Assembly: GCA_041179245.1 (NCBI GenBank) | Contig: JBEGTT010000196.1 | Location: 1-6,676 of the forward strand | From: JBEGTT01 sp041179245 | GTDB taxonomy: Bacteria; Pseudomonadota; Gammaproteobacteria; Burkholderiales; Rhodocyclaceae | DNA: 6,676 bases | Direction: 5' to 3' | In this document: positions 1-5,931 of the stretch, one piece after another | Layout: every line of letters begins with the position of its first letter | How positions within the stretch are numbered: position 1 is the stretch's first letter | Translations under genes and position numbers: made by a program | Notes under the pieces: generated by a model | What the model saw: only the letters and a program-made list of their open reading frames with translations | Database searches by the model: none | Told to the model about the DNA's origin: nothing

Positions 1-330
1 CACGCGATTGGGCGTAACGCTGTGATTGATGAAGAGGTGGCTGTTGAGTTAACTAAAATTCTGTTGGCTCGCTATCCAGCATTGCTTGCGGCTCGCTACA
101 AGATAAATCCAGCTGAATTTGATGCACCAGGTATCGTTGAAGAAATTGCCAAGCGCCGCGCCTGCCGTTTGAAAGGTGGTGGATGGGATCTGGAAAAAGC
201 AGCCATGATTTTGCTGACAGATTACCGTAGTGGGACCCTTGGGCGAATTAGCTTAGAAACCCCGGAGACTAGGGCGGGGATGTTGCGCGAAAGTATTAGC
301 AAAGTGCCTGAATCAAGTGAAGAAGACTGA
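1..330 (+). CDS. ylqF: Ribosome biogenesis GTPase YlqF/RbgA family, C-terminal part (5' end outside the window)
   Basis: The reading frame is open from base 1 and ends at TGA 328-330, so the gene enters from the left and only its last 109 codons are visible. The GTG at 22 is an internal codon, not the start. The visible part matches the C-terminal helical region of YlqF/RbgA: an IGRNAVIDEEVA segment, then a helix around LLARYPALL, an AKRRACRLKGGG stretch, and the family tail ILLTDYRSGTLGRISLETP. The circularly permuted GTPase domain (G4-G5-G1-G2-G3) would lie upstream and is not seen. In the family, the protein is a cytoplasmic GTPase that helps late maturation of the large ribosomal subunit. 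The last 20 or so residues (acidic, ending SSEED) are probably disordered. Family assignment is by recognised motifs and is fairly secure; the exact cellular role in this organism is inferred. Confidence 0.85.
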   Translation, partial: HAIGRNAVIDEEVAVELTKILLARYPALLAARYKINPAEFDAPGIVEEIAKRRACRLKGGGWDLEKAAMILLTDYRSGTLGRISLETPETRAGMLRESISKVPESSEED

Positions 331-334
331 TTGC

Positions 335-352
335 TGTATTTGGTGTATTTGG
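335..352. repeat. Tandem 9-bp duplication after ylqF
   Basis: Two perfect adjacent copies of TGTATTTGG (335-343 and 344-352) lie five bases after the ylqF stop codon, followed by a degenerate third start (TGATT). No hairpin with a T-tract is visible here, so this is not a recognisable terminator. Replication slippage is the simplest explanation. Confidence 0.8.
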
Positions 353-361
353 TGATTGCGG

Positions 362-389
362 TTATCAAAAACGTTCAATGTGCTATATT
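362..389 (+). promoter_or_regulatory. Predicted sigma-70 extended -10 promoter for the HDOD gene pair
   Basis: A TATATT box at 384-389 matches five of six bases of TATAAT and is preceded by TGC at 381-383, giving an extended -10 element. A weak -35, TTATCA at 362-367 (four of six), sits 16 bases upstream. The expected start of transcription is near 396, giving a leader of about 50 bases before the ATG at 447. This is the only good promoter between ylqF and the next gene, so it probably drives the 447-1636 pair. Confidence 0.55.
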
Positions 390-410
390 GGTAACATGTA
401 AAAATCAGTA

Positions 411-441
411 TCACGCACTGCTCGCGTGACTCCTCAGGAGG
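411..441 (+). promoter_or_regulatory. Leader hairpin and strong Shine-Dalgarno site before the gene at 447
   Basis: TCACGC (411-416) and GCGTGA (424-429) form a perfect 6-bp inverted repeat around a 7-base loop in the predicted 5' leader. Immediately after it lies AGGAGG (436-441), five bases from ATG 447, which decides that start over the upstream in-frame GTG at 426. CTCC (430-433) could pair with GGAG (437-440) across a 3-base loop and partly hide the Shine-Dalgarno sequence. The Shine-Dalgarno call is firm; a regulatory role for the hairpins is inference. Confidence 0.5.
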
Positions 442-446
442 TCGCC

Positions 447-797
447 ATGAAAGAAAAAGAATCAAACGAGCGCCCAACACGGCTTCATTACATTCCCTTG
501 GTTCAAGCAGCTCCCGACATGATTTTAGGTATGCCGTTGGTACTTACGGAACACGGTGTTGTTCGGTTCAATTTGCCTGCTGGTCATAAATTAAATCAAG
601 CTAATCTGGATCAGATTCAGACGCGACATGCGGAAATAATCTGTGTTGTCGAGCCAGATGTTCGTACTCCGGAGGAGCAAGAGGCTGCATGGGCAAGTGC
701 CGAGAAGGAACTGAACACAATCTTTCAGCTAGCGGACCCGCAGCAAGTTCTGATTCACAATCTCCGTGATGCTGTGATGGCGTATAGGAGGCGGTAA
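447..797 (+). CDS. Small hypothetical protein resembling the accessory domain of HD-GYP/HDOD proteins
   Basis: This 116-residue protein starts at ATG 447, chosen because AGGAGG lies five bases upstream; an in-frame GTG at 426 lacks such a site. It has no signal peptide or membrane segment, so it should be cytoplasmic. Residues from about 25 to 70 follow a pattern seen in front of many HD-GYP and HDOD domains: a GM-x-L start, a variable strand, then LPAGHKLNQANLDQIQ and a strand ending in CVVEPD. The rest, beginning RTPEEQEAAW, looks helical and charged and ends in YRRR. It has no catalytic motif that I recognise. Its stop codon overlaps the next start as TAATG, so it is almost certainly translated together with the HDOD protein at 797. 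I infer that it works with that protein, perhaps as a detached regulatory domain, but its function is unknown. Confidence 0.8.
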   Translation: MKEKESNERPTRLHYIPLVQAAPDMILGMPLVLTEHGVVRFNLPAGHKLNQANLDQIQTRHAEIICVVEPDVRTPEEQEAAWASAEKELNTIFQLADPQQVLIHNLRDAVMAYRRR

Positions 798-1636
798 TGA
801 GTATCCATCTGACGCATGCCGAGGTAGTGGACAAGGCTAAGTTGTTGCCAGCTTTCCCTTCTATCGTGACGCAAGTTCTTGAAACGATTGATGACGACAA
901 TTCAACGCTCGGCGAGTTAGTCACGCATATTGAGCGTGACCCAGTGATTACCGCTAGAGTCGTTTCATTAGCCAACGGGATTAGTTTGCAGCGACGCCAT
1001 CAAGTCAAAATGGGTGACGTTTACACGGCAACTTCGATGATTGGGATGGAAAAGTTACGTGAAGTGGTGGTTGGTTTGAGTATGGCTGAATTTGCACGTA
1101 CCGCTAAACTCGCCACCCGGTTCTGGGAGCACAGCGTATCCGTTGCGGTTTGTGCGCAGGAACTCGCCAAAAGTGTGGGTTTGTCTACCGATTATGCTTT
1201 TGTCGCGGGTTTGCTCCATGATATGGGGCAGCTTTGGTTATCTCGTTTTTATCCGGCAGAGTTTGCTAAGGCATGCCAAGCTGCCGAAATGGGGGTGATG
1301 CCCATTGTTGAGGCCGAGCGCCTGCATTTAGGGTTAGATCACTGTCAAATTGGCTATTTTATCGGTGAGCTTTGGGGGTTGCCGCAGACTGTTCAGGATG
1401 CCATTCAATATCACCATCACCCCGAGCCTGAGATGGATACCTTAGTCGCGGTGACGCACGTGGCGGAAGTAATCGCCAATGCATTAAACCTAGGTGCGCG
1501 TACGGGGAGCCAAGTGACTTACTTATCAGCCCCGGCCTGTGACAAGTTACATATCGATTTTACGGAGGATATGCAGCACTTGTTTGGGCGGATGGAAGCT
1601 AGGGCTGACTACGCTTGCGCGATCTTTCGGAAATAG
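797..1636 (+). CDS. HDOD domain-containing signalling protein
   Basis: This 279-residue soluble protein is an almost bare HDOD domain. The opening LLPAFPSIVTQVL segment (residues 16-28), the ERDPVITARVVSLAN segment (46-60) and the WGLPQTVQDAI segment with a following His cluster (HHH 206-208) are typical of the family. Candidate metal ligands of an HD phosphohydrolase are still present: H112 in WEHS, H141-D142 in GLLHDMGQL, H182 and the His cluster. The later position usually filled by Asp reads Glu (E224 in THVAEVIA). HDOD proteins are generally thought to be regulatory rather than active c-di-GMP phosphodiesterases, and no GYP motif is visible. They occur in chemotaxis, motility and stress signalling. 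The start ATG overlaps the previous stop codon (TAATG), and an AGGAGG at 786-791 inside the upstream gene serves as its Shine-Dalgarno site. The specific signal and partner are not evident. Confidence 0.9.
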   Translation: MSIHLTHAEVVDKAKLLPAFPSIVTQVLETIDDDNSTLGELVTHIERDPVITARVVSLANGISLQRRHQVKMGDVYTATSMIGMEKLREVVVGLSMAEFARTAKLATRFWEHSVSVAVCAQELAKSVGLSTDYAFVAGLLHDMGQLWLSRFYPAEFAKACQAAEMGVMPIVEAERLHLGLDHCQIGYFIGELWGLPQTVQDAIQYHHHPEPEMDTLVAVTHVAEVIANALNLGARTGSQVTYLSAPACDKLHIDFTEDMQHLFGRMEARADYACAIFRK

Positions 1637-1649
1637 CGTTCGTAGAACG
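1637..1649. terminator. Possible weak terminator hairpin between convergent genes
   Basis: CGTTC (1637-1641) and GAACG (1645-1649) form a 5-bp stem with a GTA loop, extendable by one G-T pair. It sits between the HDOD stop and the convergent MoCF stop, where a two-way terminator is expected. The following T-run on the + strand is short and interrupted (TTTGTAG), and the - strand has only CTATTTC, so the call is weak. Confidence 0.3.
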
Positions 1650-1658
1650 TTTGTAGAG

Positions 1659-2432
1659 TTAAGGGCGCCAAACCCAGGTAATGCCGCGAGCTTTGATGGC
1701 TATTAACATTTCGTCCATGGCTTGATCGACTCGCGCGGGGTCGCCTTCCACACCCAGTTCTAGGTGGCGGCGTTCCGGACCGTTGAGCGAGGGCAGGGAG
1801 AACAGGCGCAGGTCAGGGTAATCCGCCACAATTTTTTCCATCAAATCGAGCAAAGCCGACTCGTAGGCATTAGGTCCGGTGAGCAGGAAAGCTTTTTCAG
1901 TGCTTGCAGACGGGGCAAACAGATCGGCATAGAACGAATCCAGAACCCATTCCACCATCGGGTGGGACATTTGAGGGAAACCGGGCACGAAGTAATGCTC
2001 ACGCGCCATGAATCCAGGAATGCGGTTGAAGGGGTTAGGAATAATTTGTGAACCTGTCGGGAAGGTGCCAAGTAATAGGCGTTCCGGTGAGGCTTCCGTT
2101 CCAAGCTCGATAAAGCGAGCACGAATTTCTCGCTCTGCGTCAGGGTGAAGTGATAGCTCCACGCCCAATGCGGCAGCGGCCGCTTGCCGGGTATGGTCAT
2201 CTGGGGTATTCCCGATACCACCAAACGAGAACACGACTTCACCTGCCGCCATGCTGCGCTTGAATAGCTCAGTGAGGCGAGGGCGGTCATCACACATATA
2301 CTGCACCCAAGTGAGCCGTAGCCCGCGAACAGCCAGCAACTCAGCCAGTTTGGCGAAATGTTTGTCTTGCCGTTTACCGGAGATGATCTCATCACCGATG
2401 ATGACTGCACCGAAGGTTCGTTTTGAAGCCAT
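1659..2432 (-). CDS. Stand-alone CinA/MoCF-type molybdopterin-binding-domain protein
   Basis: This 257-residue cytoplasmic protein carries an N-terminal MoCF (MogA/MoeA/CinA N-terminal) fold. Visible motifs are GDEIISGKRQD at residues 13-23 and GGIGNTPDDHTRQ at 71-83, which form the pterin- or nucleotide-binding site in this fold, and a VPGFPQM segment at 149-155. Residues from about 176 form an additional C-terminal region without a known catalytic motif. Full CinA proteins are about 400 residues long and end in a PncC-type NMN deamidase domain; that domain is absent, so NMN deamidation is not expected here. Such short proteins are usually annotated as competence/damage-inducible protein A or molybdopterin-binding protein, and the true reaction is unclear. 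The start ATG is preceded by a modest TAGGTA at 2441-2446. It is the last gene of the - strand run, 39 bases after the lipoprotein gene. No molybdenum cofactor genes are nearby. Confidence 0.85.
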   Translation of the reverse strand: MASKRTFGAVIIGDEIISGKRQDKHFAKLAELLAVRGLRLTWVQYMCDDRPRLTELFKRSMAAGEVVFSFGGIGNTPDDHTRQAAAAALGVELSLHPDAEREIRARFIELGTEASPERLLLGTFPTGSQIIPNPFNRIPGFMAREHYFVPGFPQMSHPMVEWVLDSFYADLFAPSASTEKAFLLTGPNAYESALLDLMEKIVADYPDLRLFSLPSLNGPERRHLELGVEGDPARVDQAMDEMLIAIKARGITWVWRP

Positions 2433-2471
2433 AGCGTTTTTACCTAATACCTTGATAATAAATAATTGGTT

Positions 2472-4658
2472 TTAGCAGAAGGGTCTTCGTGTTGATTGGC
2501 GGAACCAAACCAAGCACCCGCCACCCACAATAAACAGCAGGACTACGATGGGCCACAAGACGGGTTGGTTCCATTTTTCCCGAGCTATTGATCTGGCTTG
2601 TCCATCAATCCGTTGATACTTCAAGATGTTATTACCCACATCGGTGGGCTTACGGTTGTGCAGCCACGCGTGCCCCAATGTATAACTTTGGGGGTGTAAG
2701 CCGAAAACCCAAGGGGCGTCGTGCTGGAGGATGCGTGTCATGTTGGCAATAATTGTGTTCCGCTTGGCCGTGTTATCCATCGCCTTCATTTCATCGAATA
2801 AACGGTCAAAGGCTGGATTTTGGTAATTGGCGGAATTCTCACCGCCGTGTTTGACCCGGCTTTCCTGTCCATGAAATAGGAAGAAGAAATTTTCTGGGTC
2901 GGGATAGTCCGCATTCCATCCAAGATAAAAAAGCTGAATGGCCCCTTTTTGCAATTTTTCCTGAAAACGGTTGAAGTCAGTCGAACGAACAACCAATTGA
3001 ATGTCGATTTTGGCGAACTGTCTGGTTAACCAGTCTAGCCGGGATTTTTCGCCCATGCCGCTATTGGTGGTGTCCAGATTGAGAATCAGAGGTTCTCCCG
3101 TCTTGTGGTGGCGACCATTGGGATAACCCGCCTCAAACAGAAGTTTTTTGGCAGCCTCAACGCTTTTTCGTTTGTGATGGTCATAGACAAACGGATTGTG
3201 GCCGGTGCTACCAGTCGGATGCCCAAAAATCCCGGGTGGAATAGGGCTTTGTGCTGCAACGCCTCGTCCATTCATAAAAATGGAAATGTATTCTTCTTGG
3301 TCAATGGCAATTGAAATAGCCTGTCGAAGTTTGGCCGCCGATTCGGTATATCCACCCACCACGGAATCGAGCAGGTTAAAGCCCATGTAAAAGGTTGATG
3401 TTTTGACCGAGCTTAGGAGCCGAATGCCCCGCCGCTGCATTTCCTCGCTTAGTCCCACATCGCCATCAACGCTGACCCGAACCGCTTGGTCGAAACTGTC
3501 TGATGAGATTCCGGAAGCGTCGTAATAACCCTGTAAAAATTTATTCCAGTAGGGAATACTTTCTTTTTCGCGGCTGAAGATGGCACGGTCTAGCAGCGGA
3601 AGTCGTTTGCCGCAATCAGCCAAAAGACCAGCTTCTAGATCACCGCTTTCTCCTTCGCAGGGGTAATGCTCCTCACGGAAATTAGGGTTTTTTTGGAGCA
3701 CAATTCGCCGATTCGGGTCATTTTCCTTGAGATAAAAGGCCCCCGTTCCTACTGGCCAGTTATCGAGTACCAGATTTTTTTCCGCCATGCCGGGTTGGGC
3801 AAAAAATTGGTCAGCCTCACGCGGAAGCGCAGCAAAAAATGGCATCGCTAACCAGTAGGAAAATTGGGGGTATTTACCTTTGACGTGAATGCGCCAAGTG
3901 TAGCGGTCAACTTTCTCAACGCCTTTTAGCTGAAATTTGTCGAGATCGATCCATTTGTCGGCTGACTCGGTTTTCGCTGCAGTTTCCAGATTTTTTCCCA
4001 ATTCGGCTAGGCCAATAATCTTGTCAGCCATCATGCCGAAAATAGGCGAGTGAATTCGAGGGTGAGCCAGCCGTTTGATCTGGTAAATGTAATCGTCAGC
4101 CGTGAGTTCTCGGGTGCCTTGTTCGATGAAATCGTGCGGGCTGAACTTATCTTGCAGTTCTTCCTGCCTCAGGGGGATGTAACGAGACTTGCCTTGGGTA
4201 TCGAGTGCGAATGCAGGATGGGGCGAGAACTGGATACCTGGTTTGAGTCGAAGCTCATAGATGCTTTCAGCAATTTTTCCAGCAGCAGCGTCATTGGGTA
4301 ATTGCTGGCCTGTGGTATTGAGATAACGAACGCTAGGCATGGCTGCTAGCGTTGCTGGAATCAAGGTATAGGGGCGTTTTAGGTAATGGTATTGCAGGGG
4401 TGGCTCATAAATTTGCCCTAGAAAAGTCAACTCGTCCTCGCTGTAAGCCCTCGCTGGATCGAGATGTTTTGGGCGTTCGACAAAAGCCGAATAGAGCACG
4501 CCCTGATCTTCATCAACCTGGCTGTAAGGTGAGTTCCATAAGTTCCATAACGAGGATTTTGAAGTGCTCAGAAAATCAGGCAGGCAGGCTGAAAGCATCA
4601 GAAGCAGACTTGCAGTAAGTACGTAAAAGGGCCACCGGGCAGAAATCAATGTTCTCAT
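2472..4658 (-). CDS. Family-5 ABC-transporter substrate-binding lipoprotein with C-terminal membrane helix
   Basis: This 728-residue protein is related to the peptide/oligopeptide-binding proteins (SBP_bac_5). Its N-terminus is a lipoprotein signal: a basic start, a hydrophobic stretch and a lipobox LSAC with the lipidated Cys at residue 25. The mature part begins with the family pattern LYSAFVERPKHLDPARAYS (55-73) and YEPPLQYHYLKRPY (84-97). Later landmarks are WPVGTGAFYL (301-310), RQAISIAID (445-453) and LGWNADYPDPENFF (579-592). Usual family members have about 500-550 residues; this one is longer, with extra sequence in the first half. A cysteine pair (C334, C349) might form a disulfide. 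Residues 700-719 form a predicted membrane helix followed by RQSTRR, so the protein may be held in the inner membrane at both ends. No permease or ATPase gene is in the window. It starts nine bases after the truC stop with no clear Shine-Dalgarno site, suggesting translational coupling. The substrate is unknown, probably peptide-like. Confidence 0.87.
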   Translation of the reverse strand: MRTLISARWPFYVLTASLLLMLSACLPDFLSTSKSSLWNLWNSPYSQVDEDQGVLYSAFVERPKHLDPARAYSEDELTFLGQIYEPPLQYHYLKRPYTLIPATLAAMPSVRYLNTTGQQLPNDAAAGKIAESIYELRLKPGIQFSPHPAFALDTQGKSRYIPLRQEELQDKFSPHDFIEQGTRELTADDYIYQIKRLAHPRIHSPIFGMMADKIIGLAELGKNLETAAKTESADKWIDLDKFQLKGVEKVDRYTWRIHVKGKYPQFSYWLAMPFFAALPREADQFFAQPGMAEKNLVLDNWPVGTGAFYLKENDPNRRIVLQKNPNFREEHYPCEGESGDLEAGLLADCGKRLPLLDRAIFSREKESIPYWNKFLQGYYDASGISSDSFDQAVRVSVDGDVGLSEEMQRRGIRLLSSVKTSTFYMGFNLLDSVVGGYTESAAKLRQAISIAIDQEEYISIFMNGRGVAAQSPIPPGIFGHPTGSTGHNPFVYDHHKRKSVEAAKKLLFEAGYPNGRHHKTGEPLILNLDTTNSGMGEKSRLDWLTRQFAKIDIQLVVRSTDFNRFQEKLQKGAIQLFYLGWNADYPDPENFFFLFHGQESRVKHGGENSANYQNPAFDRLFDEMKAMDNTAKRNTIIANMTRILQHDAPWVFGLHPQSYTLGHAWLHNRKPTDVGNNILKYQRIDGQARSIAREKWNQPVLWPIVVLLFIVGGGCLVWFRQSTRRPFC

Positions 4659-4667
4659 CGGTTCAAA

Positions 4668-5426
4668 TCATAACGGCTGGGAGATTTCATAGGGTTTTAG
4701 GCCATTAAGAACCCGCTGAAAATCGGCTGCGGGTGGTGCTAATAGATTAAGTTTTTCCCCCGAGTAGGGATGAGTAATACCGAGTTGGGTGCAGCAAAGT
4801 AAGAGGCGCGGGGTGCCAAAAAGATCGGCAAATGCTCGATTGTGTTTGCCCTTCCCATGCGTGGCATCACCAATAATCGGGTGGGCAATATGTTTCAGAT
4901 GGCGGCGTAGCTGATGCCGTCGACCCGTTTTAGGTTGAAGTGCGAGCAAGGCATAACGGCTGGTGGGGTAATGGTCTATGGAGAGGGGTAACTCATAACA
5001 GGCTAGCCGCTGGTAATTCGATAGAGCGGGCTGCGCCTCTTTACTGGTGCGTTCACCGACCCATTCTGCATCATCACGTTGCCGGGTGATGGGGTGGTTG
5101 ATCGTGCCAAAAATTGGAGGGTGGCCGCGAACCACGGCAAGGTACTCCTTTTCTACGGAATGGGATTCGAATTGCTCGCCTAATCGCCTAGCTGTTTCTG
5201 GATTCAATGCAAAAAGTAGGACACCAGACGTTCCTCTATCAAGACGGTGTGCTGGGTACACATGTTGCCCAATTTGATCTCGCAGCATTTGCAGCGCGAA
5301 GCGGGTTTCGCCAAAAGCCAATGCCGTACGGTGAGTTAATAATCCGGCTGGTTTATGAACGGCGATCAGGGATTGGTCTTGGTAGAGAATGCTTAGCAAG
5401 TTGTTATGAGTCGGTTGTGGCTTCAA
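4668..5426 (-). CDS. truC: tRNA pseudouridine synthase, TruC-like (RluA family)
   Basis: This 252-residue protein belongs to the RluA family of pseudouridine synthases, which isomerise uridine in RNA. The catalytic motif is HRLDRGTSGVLLF, with the nucleophile Asp at residue 63, and the family's KTGRRHQLRRHLKHI motif lies at 166-180, followed by HPIIGDATHGKGKHNR. The N-terminal LYQDQSLIAVHKPAGLLTHR and the ETRFALQMLRDQIGQHVYPAH stretch resemble TruC, which modifies U65 of tRNA; no S4 domain is present, unlike RluC or RluD, and this fits TruC. The start is uncertain. No ATG is available: TTG at 5426 has no Shine-Dalgarno site, whereas an in-frame CTG at 5447 has GAGG five bases upstream and would add seven residues; TTG at 5399 is also possible. 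It is the first gene of the - strand run, diverging from flaG. Assignment as truC rather than another RluA paralogue is likely but not certain. Confidence 0.85.
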   Translation of the reverse strand: MKPQPTHNNLLSILYQDQSLIAVHKPAGLLTHRTALAFGETRFALQMLRDQIGQHVYPAHRLDRGTSGVLLFALNPETARRLGEQFESHSVEKEYLAVVRGHPPIFGTINHPITRQRDDAEWVGERTSKEAQPALSNYQRLACYELPLSIDHYPTSRYALLALQPKTGRRHQLRRHLKHIAHPIIGDATHGKGKHNRAFADLFGTPRLLLCCTQLGITHPYSGEKLNLLAPPAADFQRVLNGLKPYEISQPL

Positions 5427-5452
5427 TATGCGGTAGAAAGTATTCAGATTTT

Positions 5453-5456
5453 CCTC
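5453..5456 (-). promoter_or_regulatory. Candidate ribosome-binding site for truC at a CTG start
   Basis: On the - strand, GAGG (within TTGAGGAA, 5451-5458) lies five bases before an in-frame CTG at 5447-5445. This is the only good Shine-Dalgarno match near the start of truC. CTG starts are rare, so the choice between it and TTG at 5426 remains open. The site overlaps the -35 box of the divergent flagellar promoter. Confidence 0.35.
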
Positions 5457-5481
5457 AAGTTTAAATGAATCATGCCGAAAA
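5455..5481 (+). promoter_or_regulatory. Sigma-28 (FliA) flagellar promoter for flaG
   Basis: TCAAGTTT at 5455-5462 matches seven of eight bases of the FliA -35 consensus TAAAGTTT. Exactly 11 bases later, GCCGAAAA at 5474-5481 matches seven of eight bases of the -10 consensus GCCGATAA. Spacing, orientation and the neighbouring flagellar gene all agree. Transcription should start near 5488-5490, leaving a leader of roughly 75 bases before flaG. The PilZ gene downstream is probably read from the same promoter. Confidence 0.8.
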
Positions 5482-5508
5482 GATAGGTGACAGTGCGGTG
5501 AAGTACAA
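5480..5508 (-). promoter_or_regulatory. Weak candidate sigma-70 promoter for the truC operon
   Basis: On the - strand, TTGTAC (5508-5503) and TATCTT (5485-5480) are separated by 17 bases. They match three and four of six consensus bases, so this is only a candidate. It would start transcription near 5473, about 26 bases before the CTG at 5447, and it overlaps the -10 element of the flaG promoter. Confidence 0.25.
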
Positions 5509-5513
5509 AGTGA

Positions 5514-5529
5514 ATATCTTAGTAGATAT
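5514..5529 (+). repeat. Perfect inverted repeat in the flaG leader
   Basis: ATATCT (5514-5519) and AGATAT (5524-5529) are perfect inverted copies around a TAGT spacer. The repeat lies inside the predicted flaG 5' leader, 20 bases before the GAGGAG ribosome-binding site at 5550-5555. It could be a small AU-rich hairpin or a protein-binding site; with six base pairs it could also be chance. Confidence 0.45.
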
Positions 5530-5562
5530 AGCGGATTTCACCCATAAACGAGGAGAGAGAAA

Positions 5563-5931
5563 ATGCAAATTCAGAGCGCATCACAAGTAACGAGTGGCGT
5601 TACGAATGCCAAATTAGATCCGCAGAGCGGTGCGGTTGGTGCTGGTTCAGCGGCAGGCCGTGTGTCTGCACCAGTTCAGCAGAAGCCGGCTCAGGAAGCT
5701 AAAGCCGACCCACGGGAAGTTGAAAAAGCTACGCAAAAAATCCAAGCTTATGTCGCATCAAGGGCTGGTGATATTCAGTTTGCGACTGATCAAGATTCAG
5801 GGAAAACGGTAGTTAAGGTGATTGACCATGCGACTAAGGATGTATTGATGCAGTTTCCTTCCAAAAAAGCATTGGCTATGGCGAATTCACTGGACAAGCC
5901 TCAAGGTGTATTGGTTGAAGATAAGGCATAA
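5563..5931 (+). CDS. flaG: Flagellar protein FlaG
   Basis: This 122-residue protein has the FlaG family layout. Residues 1-50 are a low-complexity region rich in Ala, Gly, Ser and Gln. The conserved domain follows at about 51-122: a helix (REVEKATQKIQAYV), then a beta pair reading IQFATDQDSGKTVVKVIDH, then DVLMQFPSKKALAMANSL. No signal peptide or membrane helix is seen. FlaG proteins are linked to flagellar filament length and are commonly encoded next to flagellin and the cap gene fliD in polar flagellates; their mechanism is poorly defined. The ATG is supported by GAGGAG at 5550-5555, seven bases upstream. A strong FliA-type promoter at 5455-5481 fits late flagellar expression. The PilZ gene follows after 75 bases in the same direction and is probably cotranscribed. 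The identification is firm from the domain pattern and promoter together. Confidence 0.9.
   Translation: MQIQSASQVTSGVTNAKLDPQSGAVGAGSAAGRVSAPVQQKPAQEAKADPREVEKATQKIQAYVASRAGDIQFATDQDSGKTVVKVIDHATKDVLMQFPSKKALAMANSLDKPQGVLVEDKA

Noticed and set aside
426..446. GTG at 426 as start of the small protein
   Set aside because: The AGGAGG at 436-441 lies inside that extension and is ideally spaced for ATG 447; the extra seven codons overlap the leader inverted repeat and ribosome site.
601..975. Open frame of 124 codons on the - strand
   Set aside because: It runs antisense across the small protein gene and the start of the HDOD gene, resembles no family, and both overlapped genes have clear domains and ribosome sites.
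1841..2410. Open frame of 189 codons on the - strand
   Set aside because: It lies in another frame of the same strand inside the MoCF gene, whose motifs are clear; the alternative protein has no recognisable pattern.
5482..5562. Sigma-54 or sigma-70 promoter closer to flaG
   Set aside because: No GG-N10-GC pair of the sigma-54 type is visible, and GTGACA at 5487-5492 has no matching -10 at acceptable spacing.
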